The notes under the pieces were generated by a model. The model worked only from the letters and a program-made list of their open reading frames with translations, made no database searches and had not been told where the DNA came from. DNA of 64,000 nt from Marisediminitalea alba (GTDB lineage: Bacteria; Pseudomonadota; Gammaproteobacteria; Enterobacterales; Alteromonadaceae): NCBI RefSeq assembly GCF_002993365.1, contig NZ_PVNP01000016.1, positions 27,201-91,200 of the forward strand, written 5' to 3'. The stretch's first letter is position 1. Every line of letters begins with the position of its first letter. Both the position numbers and the translations under genes were made by a program. Positions 20,022-26,515 of the stretch are shown here, piece after piece.

Positions 20022-20194
20022 GATAGTCTCCCGAATTACCAGTCATTAACTTATAGCAAAATAGTACCAATGCCTACAGATTTAGACATTATGGCATGTT
20101 GAGGATGTACAAATAGGTTGATACTTCATTGACATTTTGATGAAAAATAGTACTTTAGTTGTAGTGAAAGTAACTTGAAGCCAGGAAGGCGGGT

Positions 20195-20734
20195 TTGTTA
20201 AACAAACTAAAGTTGTTGTCTTTATCTCCTTATCCACATCTCTACCAGTTAATACTCTGGCTTTGTGCTGGTTTGTCGGTTTTTATAATTATTGTTTTTG
20301 TGCGTTTTCTCTCCCTGGCAGACGAAAACAATGTGACCTCAATCCACTTTGATGAACTGATACAAATACTCACTCAACTTGACGTGATTAGCATGTTAGC
20401 GTTGCCGGACTTCTGGCAAATCAGCCTATCAGCTGAAGCTGGCAATACCGCAATGTTTCTGGGCGGTTACAGTGCCATATCACTGCTTATTTTTACTACC
20501 GGCCTTTACACTTACCATAAAAACATCGAAGCGCTGAGCCGCCGGCAGGTTTTTATGTTGTTAATTTGCGCAGGCTGGGCCCACTTTTTATTGGCCAAGT
20601 GCATACTGCTGTTTAGTATTCCGGTTAAACTTACCGGGCCCGTAGCGGCGGTAGGGGCACTGTCAGTGCTCTATTTTTCTCTGTTAGCGTTAATTTTTGA
20701 CTCTTACCTTTGTTTACGCAGGAAGGCATTATGA
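20195..20734 (+). CDS. Four-helix membrane protein coupled to a diguanylate cyclase
   Basis: 179 residues with four or five hydrophobic segments, including LILWLCAGLSVFIIIVFVRF near the N-terminus, and short loops. No known family is recognised. The start is a TTG at 20195, supported by a strong AGGAAGG eight bases upstream; no ATG gives a comparable start. The stop overlaps the start of the GGDEF gene (ATGA). This pairing suggests the protein senses a membrane or respiratory signal for the cyclase, but that is inference from gene order. Confidence 0.7.
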   Translation: MLNKLKLLSLSPYPHLYQLILWLCAGLSVFIIIVFVRFLSLADENNVTSIHFDELIQILTQLDVISMLALPDFWQISLSAEAGNTAMFLGGYSAISLLIFTTGLYTYHKNIEALSRRQVFMLLICAGWAHFLLAKCILLFSIPVKLTGPVAAVGALSVLYFSLLALIFDSYLCLRRKAL

Positions 20735-21438
20735 GCCGGTGGATGGTACTTTTAAGCGGAGGCCTGTGCTCATGTACCAGTTATGCCGACTCTGTATGGC
20801 GACCCATCGCCACCCACGCTACGATGCTGGCCATGGTAATGTTTATTAACCTGGTTTTTCTGGGTGGTTTGTACGTGCTGTCGATCATCAAGGGCAAGCG
20901 TCATCGCGCTTTACTCGAATCCCAGGCACAGGAAGCCCAGATAGACTTTTTAACCCAGGTACTTAATCGGCGGGGATTTGAGCGTCGAATAGCCGATAAA
21001 CGCCAATTACAGGGTTACATCCTGATAGTGGATATTGATGACTTTAAGCGTATAAACGACGAGTATGGCCATCACTCCGGCGATGTGGTCCTGCAATATG
21101 TGGCAGCCCGACTAAAAGACGCATTGCGGGAAGAAGACATGATTGCCCGCTTTGGCGGCGAAGAATTTGTGATTTATGCCGCATTAAAAAATAAGCAATC
21201 GGCAGAAGAGTTATCCCGCCGCCTGGTAATCAGTATCAGCGCAAACTCGTATCAGGTACCTGGAGTAGATGAACCCTTAAATGTCACCATAAGTGTTGGC
21301 GTGGCCAGTGTACTTGATTCACCGAATGTATCGGATGTGACATCCCGAAAAGGGGTTTTAAGCAGCGCATTTAAAATAGCCGACAGCAACCTTTATAAAG
21401 CGAAGCGTTTAGGAAAAAATCAGTCGGTGATCAATTAA
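20731..21438 (+). CDS. Diguanylate cyclase (GGDEF) with one membrane segment
   Basis: About 235 residues. After a signal-like stretch and a transmembrane helix (residues 30-50) comes a GGDEF domain beginning at IDFLTQVLNRRGF. The active site is GGEEF, a functional variant, in ARFGGEEFVIYA. The inhibitory c-di-GMP site R-E-E-D lies exactly five residues before it, so product inhibition is expected. It should make cyclic di-GMP. The start was set at the ATG overlapping the upstream stop (ATGA); a TTG-type start seven codons earlier is less likely. There is no separate sensor domain, so input probably comes from the coupled membrane protein. Confidence 0.9.
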   Translation: MSRWMVLLSGGLCSCTSYADSVWRPIATHATMLAMVMFINLVFLGGLYVLSIIKGKRHRALLESQAQEAQIDFLTQVLNRRGFERRIADKRQLQGYILIVDIDDFKRINDEYGHHSGDVVLQYVAARLKDALREEDMIARFGGEEFVIYAALKNKQSAEELSRRLVISISANSYQVPGVDEPLNVTISVGVASVLDSPNVSDVTSRKGVLSSAFKIADSNLYKAKRLGKNQSVIN

Positions 21439-21631
21439 CCCTGGTTTGATAATACAATTTGTCAGGTTTTACTGATTAACCAAAGTGGTGTATTTCTGCT
21501 TATAAAGAAAGCAAAATCAACCAGCGTAATTACGCAATATGTTGATTATATGAGAGCTTGGTGTAATGGATAGAGCAGAATAAATACCAAAATGGCGTAT
21601 TTAATTACATCATTTTTTAATCTATTAAATT
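21439..21631. other. Non-coding stretch before the cassette array
   Basis: AT-rich sequence between the diguanylate cyclase stop and the first GTTATGC cassette boundary. No gene, integrase or clear attI site is seen. Confidence 0.5.
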
Positions 21632-21703
21632 GTTATGCGCCGTTGTCATTACTCATGTGTTTAGTGGGGCGGTAGTAGGTTAGGGCAAGGCAGTTTCAAT
21701 AGG

Positions 21704-21907
21704 TTGTATCGGTGCCTACCGCTTTCAGTTTTCAAAGCTGCTTTATTAACGTTTCTTCGTTTTAGCCTGGCAAAACCACCAAACGGCAATATCAGTTTTG
21801 CCAGCCAGTTCATTTATCAAGCGGTGGTTTTATCATCTGGCTTTTCGCACAGGGTTGTTTTAATGTTGTGCTTAACAATTAAATCAATGGTTTGTGGTTA
21901 CAGGTGA
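21704..21907 (+). CDS. Possible small cassette ORF (TTG start)
   Basis: 67 codons opening with TTG and no good ribosome site. The translated LAKPPNGNISFASQFIYQ stretch resembles short hypothetical proteins I recall from Vibrio integron cassettes. It may be a conserved non-coding cassette body that happens to be open. Low confidence as a protein gene. Confidence 0.3.
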   Translation: MYRCLPLSVFKAALLTFLRFSLAKPPNGNISFASQFIYQAVVLSSGFSHRVVLMLCLTIKSMVCGYR

Positions 21908-21942
21908 GGGCGGCAAAGCCGCGTGGGGCAGGTGTCTCGCAC

Positions 21943-22048
21943 GCATAACTAACCACTGTAGTCAGTCGCTAGCGCTCCTTGGGACAAAAACATGGGGCCG
22001 CTTCCCGATTATAGCCCCATGTTTTTGCCCCTAAGTGGGGTGTTAGCC
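21943..22048 (+). repeat. attC site 1
   Basis: R'' box GCATAAC at 21943 and R' box GTTAGCC at 22042 bracket a near-palindrome whose arms, GGGACAAAAACATGGGGC and GCCCCATGTTTTTGCCCC, would pair. Length 106 bp, within the attC size range. Confidence 0.8.
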
Positions 22049-22425
22049 CCCATTCGTTAATCCGTTCAAAAATAAAAGATCGGGGCAGTGTTAACTGCCG
22101 GTATCTTTTCTTGTTTTAGCGTTCCAACGCCATTGGTTGTTTTTGTGTCCTGGGCTATCAACCAACTGTGGTAATTTCTTCCCGTGGTTTGCGCGGCGCG
22201 GGCAATCTTTCGCTGTAAGCAAGGAGAGCTTTTATTAGCAATCGTAACGTGCAATTCTCAGCTTACTTGGCAACGTAGTTTTTTCAGTTCCGGTAAATGG
22301 TTAATGTAAAAATCAGTTGTTGTTTTTCAGGTGGTTGTTTAAGGTAAATGCATATCAGAGAAGGGCAATTATTAAATGCAAACATCTTGGAGCAGGGCAG
22401 CAAAGCTGCGAACGTTTAGCGTTAG
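22049..22425. other. Cassette body without a recognisable gene
   Basis: About 380 bases between attC 1 and attC 2. No plus-strand ORF with a plausible start exists. A 62-codon minus-strand frame is against cassette orientation and lacks support. Gene-less cassettes are common in chromosomal integrons and may carry promoters or RNAs. Confidence 0.55.
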
Positions 22426-22512
22426 GGCTAACAAGGCGCTGTTGTGGACACAAACACGTGGGCTGCTTCGCAGTATAGCCCACGCGTTTGTGCCCAAAGC
22501 TTAACGTTAGGT
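22426..22512 (+). repeat. attC site 2
   Basis: R'' box GGCTAAC at 22426 and R' box GTTAGGT at 22506. The arms GGACACAAACACGTGGGC and GCCCACGCGTTTGTGCCC are inverted repeats. Length 87 bp; nearly identical in its core to attC 4. Confidence 0.85.
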
Positions 22513-22517
22513 TGCCG

Positions 22518-22952
22518 ATGTTAAACCGATTTCTAACTGTTGTATTAATGTTCTTAATAGTGGCCTGCACTTCCGCCCCTGCTGATAGGGCTACTGAAGT
22601 CATGTGGCATGGCAGCTCCCCTGCGAGACAATATTCATTCGTATTTGTAGATAGCAACAAGTCTCCCGTCCAGGGCGTCTCATTTAAATGCATAGGAGAT
22701 GAAGGAACTATAGCTTCATATGTCGCTTCTGATTTAAATAAATCTGCAACATCCTCTGATAGTTTAGGTACTCTAATTATTTCTCATAATGGATTCCAAA
22801 CTCATGGAACATATATACGAAAGGGAGATGAACGTTGGGGGTTTAATACTCCAGAATTACCTCAGTGTGAATTTTATTATCAAGGGCGTACAATATTTTC
22901 TGGTAAATTAAGATCTTTCAAGGCAAAGGAATTGGTGGTTGTAAATGAGTAA
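22518..22952 (+). CDS. Cassette-borne lipoprotein of unknown function
   Basis: 144 residues. The N-terminus is a short signal ending in the lipobox LIVAC, then a hydrophilic mature domain of about 125 residues. The ATG at 22518 lies six bases after the attC R' box, the usual position for a cassette gene; an in-frame start ten codons earlier would lie inside attC and is rejected. No family is recognised. Base composition is more AT-rich than the backbone genes, consistent with foreign origin. The stop lies four bases before the next attC. Confidence 0.7.
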   Translation: MLNRFLTVVLMFLIVACTSAPADRATEVMWHGSSPARQYSFVFVDSNKSPVQGVSFKCIGDEGTIASYVASDLNKSATSSDSLGTLIISHNGFQTHGTYIRKGDERWGFNTPELPQCEFYYQGRTIFSGKLRSFKAKELVVVNE

Positions 22953-22955
22953 GCA

Positions 22956-23061
22956 ACCTAACAAAAAAATTATGTCGCCCGCAGGCGGGCTGGGACACAG
23001 ACAGGCAGGCGGCTTCGCCATTATAGCCTGCCTGTTTGCGCCCCATATTTAAAAGTTAGGC
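22956..23061 (+). repeat. attC site 3
   Basis: R'' box ACCTAAC at 22956 and R' box GTTAGGC at 23055. The arms GGGACACAGACAGGCAGGC and GCCTGCCTGTTTGCGCCCC pair. Length 106 bp. The arm sequence differs from attC 2 and 4, so this cassette has a distinct history. Confidence 0.85.
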
Positions 23062-23067
23062 GTCAAG

Positions 23068-23096
23068 TTGCACCGTGTTGCGCAATACGCTACACT
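23068..23096 (+). promoter_or_regulatory. Sigma-70 promoter of the higBA cassette, giving a leaderless transcript
   Basis: TTGCAC (23068-23073) and TACACT (23091-23096) are separated by exactly 17 bases. The predicted start of transcription falls at or within a base or two of the ATG at 23103, so the toxin message should have little or no leader. No Shine-Dalgarno sequence is present before the ATG. Confidence 0.65.
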
Positions 23097-23102
23097 CTTT
23101 CC

Positions 23103-23381
23103 ATGATTAAGTCATTTAAACATAAGGGTCTGAAGCTGTTTTTCGAAAAAGGGAAAACTTCAGGCATACAGACTAAGCATGCGAAAAAACTTCGCATGCA
23201 GTTAGCTGCTATCCACACTGCACAAGATATCGATGACATTAATTTACCCGGCTTCTCTCTTCACCAACTCAAAGGAGAGAGGTCTAATATTTGGTCGATA
23301 TCAGTCAACGGTAATTGGAGAGTAACTTTCGAGTTCACGGATGGTAATGCTTACATCTTAAATTATGAGGATTATCACTAA
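23103..23381 (+). CDS. higB: HigB/RelE-type mRNA-cleaving toxin
   Basis: 92 residues of the RelE/ParE superfamily, HigB branch, matched by the core pattern GxxLHQLKGxRxxxWSISVxGNWRVTFEFxDGxAYILNYEDYH and the FEKG start. HigB toxins bind the ribosome and cut mRNA during translation. Toxin-first order with the antitoxin immediately after is diagnostic for higBA. The last base overlaps the antitoxin start. The gene has its own promoter inside the cassette, as toxin-antitoxin cassettes usually do, and such pairs are thought to stabilise integron arrays. Confidence 0.9.
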   Translation: MIKSFKHKGLKLFFEKGKTSGIQTKHAKKLRMQLAAIHTAQDIDDINLPGFSLHQLKGERSNIWSISVNGNWRVTFEFTDGNAYILNYEDYH

Positions 23382-23674
23382 TGAATATGCACAACCCACC
23401 ACATCCTGGTGAATTTATTGAGTCCATTTACATGGAACCACACGGCATAAGTTGCAGGACTCTTGCTACCCATCTTGGTGTTGCCGCTTCAACATTAAAT
23501 CGTGTAGTGAAGGGCAAAAGTGCAGTAACGCCAGAAATGGCATTGAGGCTATCTAAAGTATTAGGCCGAAGCCCTGAAAGTTGGCTTAGCATGCAAGACA
23601 ATTACGAGCTTTGGCAGGCCAAGCAAAAGATTAACTTGGATAACGTGCAGCCAATAGATCTGCATGCCGCCTAA
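23381..23674 (+). CDS. higA: HigA-type antitoxin, helix-turn-helix
   Basis: 97 residues. PPHPGEFI at the N-terminus and the helix-turn-helix RTLATHLGVAASTLNRVVKGKSAV (about residues 27-50) are the HigA/VapI signature. It should neutralise HigB by direct binding and repress the higBA promoter. The start overlaps the toxin stop by one base. Its stop codon lies inside the attC R'' box, showing that gene and cassette end moved as one unit. Confidence 0.92.
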   Translation: MNMHNPPHPGEFIESIYMEPHGISCRTLATHLGVAASTLNRVVKGKSAVTPEMALRLSKVLGRSPESWLSMQDNYELWQAKQKINLDNVQPIDLHAA

Positions 23675-23757
23675 CAAACAAATGTTGGGGACATAAACAC
23701 GCGGGCTCTGCTTCGCAGTATAGCCCACGTGTTTGTGCCCAAAGCTAAACGTTATAC
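23669..23757 (+). repeat. attC site 4
   Basis: R'' box GCCTAAC at 23669 and R' box GTTATAC at 23751. The core arms match attC 2 except for a few bases. Length 89 bp. Confidence 0.85.
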
Positions 23758-23777
23758 GCCGTTGAAAGGATGAAAAT

Positions 23778-24146
23778 ATGATTAGCAAGTTCTCTAAAAA
23801 TATTGCCTCCGATGTGCAGTCGGAAATCGCTTTGGCAAGTGAACTGGAAGCAGAGGGTAAACTCTCAGAATCCTTTCGTCGTTTGGAGAATGCACACGTA
23901 TTAGGGCAAGAATCTACTTGGTGGCATGTCAAAGTTCATGTCCTCATGTTTCTTTGGGCAATTCGTCAAAGAGATATTAAAGAATGCATTGGTCAAATTA
24001 TTCGTGTTTTCGGTGCAGCGACTAAAACTGCTATCGGTTTGGTTCCTGAGGGTAATACTGGTGGCTCTAATATTAGTCCTTTTAAAAAACTGCCTATTTC
24101 ACAGAAGCATCAGGCTGCTATTATCAAGGCCAAAGGTAGCGTATAA
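23778..24146 (+). CDS. DUF3703-domain protein
   Basis: 122 residues. The pattern of an RRLENAHVLGQ helix near residue 35, HVKVHVLMF near 50, then GNTGGSNISPFKKLPI near 92-107 fits the DUF3703 family, which is frequent in mobile elements and next to metal or arsenic resistance genes and has no established biochemical role. GAAAGGATGAAAAT before the ATG supplies a ribosome site. The gene starts 20 bases after the attC 4 boundary, and its stop lies in the R'' box of the next, truncated attC. Confidence 0.75.
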   Translation: MISKFSKNIASDVQSEIALASELEAEGKLSESFRRLENAHVLGQESTWWHVKVHVLMFLWAIRQRDIKECIGQIIRVFGAATKTAIGLVPEGNTGGSNISPFKKLPISQKHQAAIIKAKGSV

Positions 24147-24209
24147 CAAAAAATTAAGTCTCTCACTTCGTTCGCTGGGACGCAAACACGTGGGCTGCTT
24201 CGCATTATA
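24141..24209 (+). repeat. Half attC site 5 (truncated)
   Basis: R'' box GTATAAC at 24141 and the left arm GGGACGCAAACACGTGGGC with GCTTCGCATTATAG are present, but the expected complementary right arm and R' box are missing. At about 24209 the sequence changes to the interior of a YcxB-like gene. Confidence 0.75.
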
Positions 24210-24576
24210 GTGTCCACTTCTCAATTTATGGCTACCTCTCTGATTCTGTGGGGTTTTACGTAGGCGGCATATTAGGTGCGTTTGTCTCATATATGTGGGC
24301 ACTTATTTCTTATAGAAGATATGCAAAAAAATGCGCAGGCACACTTCAAAAAGAAGCATTCTGCGAACACAAAGTGACTGTCTCTGAAAAAGGCGTAAGC
24401 GAATCTACACAAAATAGTAACTGCCACTTTAATTGGGATGCGATTGATAAAGTTGAATATAACGAAAGTTATCTGTTCATCTATAACACCCCAGCGACAG
24501 CCTTTGTGATCCCAAAAGGGAGTCAGGCGAAGAGATTTTCGGGAATCTGAAAAAGGCAGTATCTAATGCCATGTAG
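24210..24576 (+). pseudogene. YcxB-like membrane protein, 5'-truncated and frameshifted
   Basis: The frame is open across the attC junction, reading a membrane segment (VGFYVGGILGAFVSYMWA) and then a YcxB-like C-terminal domain (KVTVSEKGVSE, NWDAIDKVEYNESYLFIYN, FVIPK). The N-terminal part is absent, cut off by the half attC. The present frame stops at 24550. Shifting by one base in the AAAA run at 24514-24517 restores a natural ending (SGEEIFGNLKKAVSNAM) at 24576. So the gene is broken twice: by the junction and by loss of one A. YcxB proteins have no established function. Recombination between the cassette array and a resident gene is the simplest history. Confidence 0.7.
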
Positions 24577-24874
24577 AACCATTTACCTTATTGCGTTTTT
24601 TGTTGTCTGTCTGGTGCCAGTTATCACATTGATCACACTCTTTGTGGTTAGGCTTACAAAACCCACTTTTATCCGCCATCGTAAACCACTTTTCGTTTTT
24701 TCTGGTGGCTTGTTTATGCTGATGCTTTGTGCCTGGCTGGTAATGGAATTCTCTTTGCCTGAGAGAGTAAATATAAGGCTGGATCTGTTTATTGTGATCC
24801 CGGCCTTTGCGATGCAAATGGTATTGATTGCATTGTCAGGTTACTTTTATGGGCGTAGCCGTCGGGACGCCTGA
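24566..24874 (+). CDS. Small membrane protein, unknown family
   Basis: 102 residues with three hydrophobic segments (about 5-28, 45-62 and 72-94). It starts within the last bases of the restored YcxB-like frame, so it was probably the coupled downstream gene of that unit. GGCAG lies about 13 bases upstream. No family is recognised. Confidence 0.55.
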   Translation: MPCRTIYLIAFFVVCLVPVITLITLFVVRLTKPTFIRHRKPLFVFSGGLFMLMLCAWLVMEFSLPERVNIRLDLFIVIPAFAMQMVLIALSGYFYGRSRRDA

Positions 24875-24988
24875 TATTATCGCTAACTTCACGGGTTTAT
24901 CGCCTTGCAGCGAGCTTATTGGGCTGGAAGCTACCATCCGATTTAAGCAGTATACTCACAGGTTGAAGTCTAAAAAGGACGTAAGAAT

Positions 24989-25279
24989 ATGAAAGAAAAG
25001 GATTTTAAAAACTGGCAACAAAAAAGACAGCAGGGTGCATTAAAATTCACCTTTGTTCAGGGGCTGCTATGCTGGGGTATCCCAATGTTTATCATTATGA
25101 CCTTTGTGGTAAACGACGTGATTAACGAGCAAGGCATAATCGAGTGGGCCCAGGTGTTTATTGGGGCAGTGGTGTGGGCCATTGGCGGCTGTTTTTTTGG
25201 TGCTTTTTTGTGGTTTGTTACGGAGCGGCAATATCAAAAAGCATTGCAAAAGCAGAGTGATACTGAGCAAAGCACTTGA
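24989..25279 (+). CDS. Small membrane protein, two helices
   Basis: 96 residues. A charged N-terminus (MKEKDFKNWQQKRQQG) is followed by two hydrophobic segments (about 22-43 and 53-76) and a polar tail, giving a cytoplasmic-in topology. AAGGA lies nine bases before the ATG. I do not recognise a family. It belongs to a run of small membrane-protein genes following the cassette array. Confidence 0.6.
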   Translation: MKEKDFKNWQQKRQQGALKFTFVQGLLCWGIPMFIIMTFVVNDVINEQGIIEWAQVFIGAVVWAIGGCFFGAFLWFVTERQYQKALQKQSDTEQST

Positions 25280-25348
25280 TGATGCTTTGCTGCCAACGGG
25301 CGCTGCCTAGGAGGAAAAAAGTCGGTTTATTTTGCAGAGTAGGTTGTT

Positions 25349-25820
25349 GTGAAAACTCGCCAGTTTAAACAGAAAGCAGGGGGGGGGAGTTGCTGTTTTT
25401 GTTAACCAGTACGGCTACATAGTTGTTGGTGTGTTTGTCTTTTCTTTTTTATTTACGCTGTTTTTTGGTAACTACCCACAATGGCAGGATGAGGCGTACC
25501 ACGATGCCTTAAAGCAGTATTTTGAGCCGGAATTACAACATATTACCTTTAATGGCATCAGCACTTCGCAACCGGTGATCAAGCTGATTTTTACTTATTC
25601 TGAGGGTGCTGATCTCGCACTCACAAATTATCAGCGCCCGAATAAAGCAACACTCAAAGCCGGGTGGAAAGCCACTATTCTCAATCTGGTTTGTGTTCAT
25701 GATGACCTGCGAAAGCAGTTACAAAAAGGGCGAAAAATCGACATAGACTTGCGGGATGGCGACAGCCAAAGCCGGGTAAGCATGATCACCAATATGGTGA
25801 TCACTAATGCCAGGTGTTAA
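25349..25820 (+). pseudogene. Membrane-anchored small protein, out of frame at a run of nine G
   Basis: A GTG at 25349, preceded by AGTAGG, opens KTRQFKQKAGGG and runs into nine consecutive G (25379-25387). In the sequence given, the frame then stops at 25405. With eight G it continues without a stop as VAVFVNQYGYIVVGVFVFS (membrane helix) and a soluble domain to 25820, about 156 residues. The open part from an internal GTG at 25431 (129 codons) lacks a ribosome site and begins inside the helix. This is either a phase-variable gene shown in the off state, a recent mutation, or a sequencing error in the homopolymer. Function unknown. Confidence 0.6.
25379..25387. repeat. Homopolymer of nine G
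   Basis: An unusually long G tract within the 5' part of the preceding coding frame. Tracts of eight or more G are typical slipped-strand contingency loci. Confidence 0.9.
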
Positions 25821-25868
25821 ATCTCGTGAAAAACCCTAAGCCGCCAGAAGCAATAAAAAACAGAGCAT

Positions 25869-26273
25869 ATGGAACCGGATTATAAAAATTATAGTGTAGA
25901 TGAACTCTGTGAATCGCTTGACTCTATTGATAAACAGGCATATCCGGAGCGGGTAGAATCGATAAAGGCCGAATTAAAACTTAAGGGCTATTCCGAGCCT
26001 GTAAAACCTGTTGATGAAGCGTTAGAGCAGCCTGAGGAGGAACAAAAGCCCTTAGGGCCGATATCACAGATTGTAGCGGTGCTGGTTGCTATTCTCTTTT
26101 CATGGTTTGCATTCAGTGCAATACAGACCGGTTCTATAAGTGGCCGAAGAGGCAGAGAATACACTTATGAGTCCTCGCCAATGATGTTTTTATTTTTGCT
26201 GTCTGTCGATCTTCTGTTGGTAGTGATGCCTGTCTACGCTGTAATCAAATCCCGGTGGCTTTCAAAACCGTGA
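25869..26273 (+). CDS. Hypothetical membrane protein with an acidic N-terminal region
   Basis: 134 residues. The first 45 form a soluble helical region (YSVDELCESLDSIDKQAYPERVESIKAEL) resembling a short motif seen at the start of several marine small proteins. A Glu-rich linker and two hydrophobic segments (about 63-80 and 105-125) follow. The function is unknown. The start ATG follows a purine-rich stretch but no strong ribosome site. Confidence 0.6.
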   Translation: MEPDYKNYSVDELCESLDSIDKQAYPERVESIKAELKLKGYSEPVKPVDEALEQPEEEQKPLGPISQIVAVLVAILFSWFAFSAIQTGSISGRRGREYTYESSPMMFLFLLSVDLLLVVMPVYAVIKSRWLSKP

Positions 26274-26515
26274 TTATCTATAAAAGTGGGCAGAGAGTGT
26301 ATGGCTGACATTAAACGTTTGGCGTTGTGTCTGTCGTAATTCATATTTACCAGTTGCTATCTGCACTGGTTAGTTTCCAAGAGCCACATAATTTGATTTT
26401 TGTTCGGTGAGCAGCTTGTTTTAACTGTGCTCAATCACAGCTGAAACACTCGTTTACAACTTGCCCTTGCGTCATCCGGTTATAACCCGTTTAATAAAAT
26501 AAAACGAGTTTTTTC

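Larger units (their letters stand above)
21632..24209 (+). mobile_element. Integron cassette array lacking an integrase (CALIN)
   Basis: Four complete attC recombination sites and one half site are spaced 0.4-0.7 kb apart, all in the same orientation, with every recognisable gene on the plus strand just after a boundary (GTTRRRY). The sites share the arms CAAACACGTGGGCTGCTTCG and TATAGCCCACGTGTTTGTG with small changes, as in chromosomal integrons built by one integrase. No intI gene lies within the window. Contents in order are a cassette with a possible small ORF, a gene-less cassette, a lipoprotein, higBA and a DUF3703 protein. The distal end is truncated at about 24209. Confidence 0.85.

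Noticed and set aside
21439..21631. Possible integron integrase or attI site
   Set aside because: No tyrosine recombinase frame is present in either strand, and no attI features could be recognised beyond a GTTATGC boundary.
22066..22254. 62-codon minus-strand ORF in a cassette
   Set aside because: Runs opposite to all other cassette genes, has no ribosome site and no recognisable features.
25379..25387. Programmed ribosomal frameshifting at the G run
   Set aside because: A G run lacks the usual slippery heptamer and downstream stem, and the first frame ends after 18 codons; slippage in DNA or mutation is more plausible.
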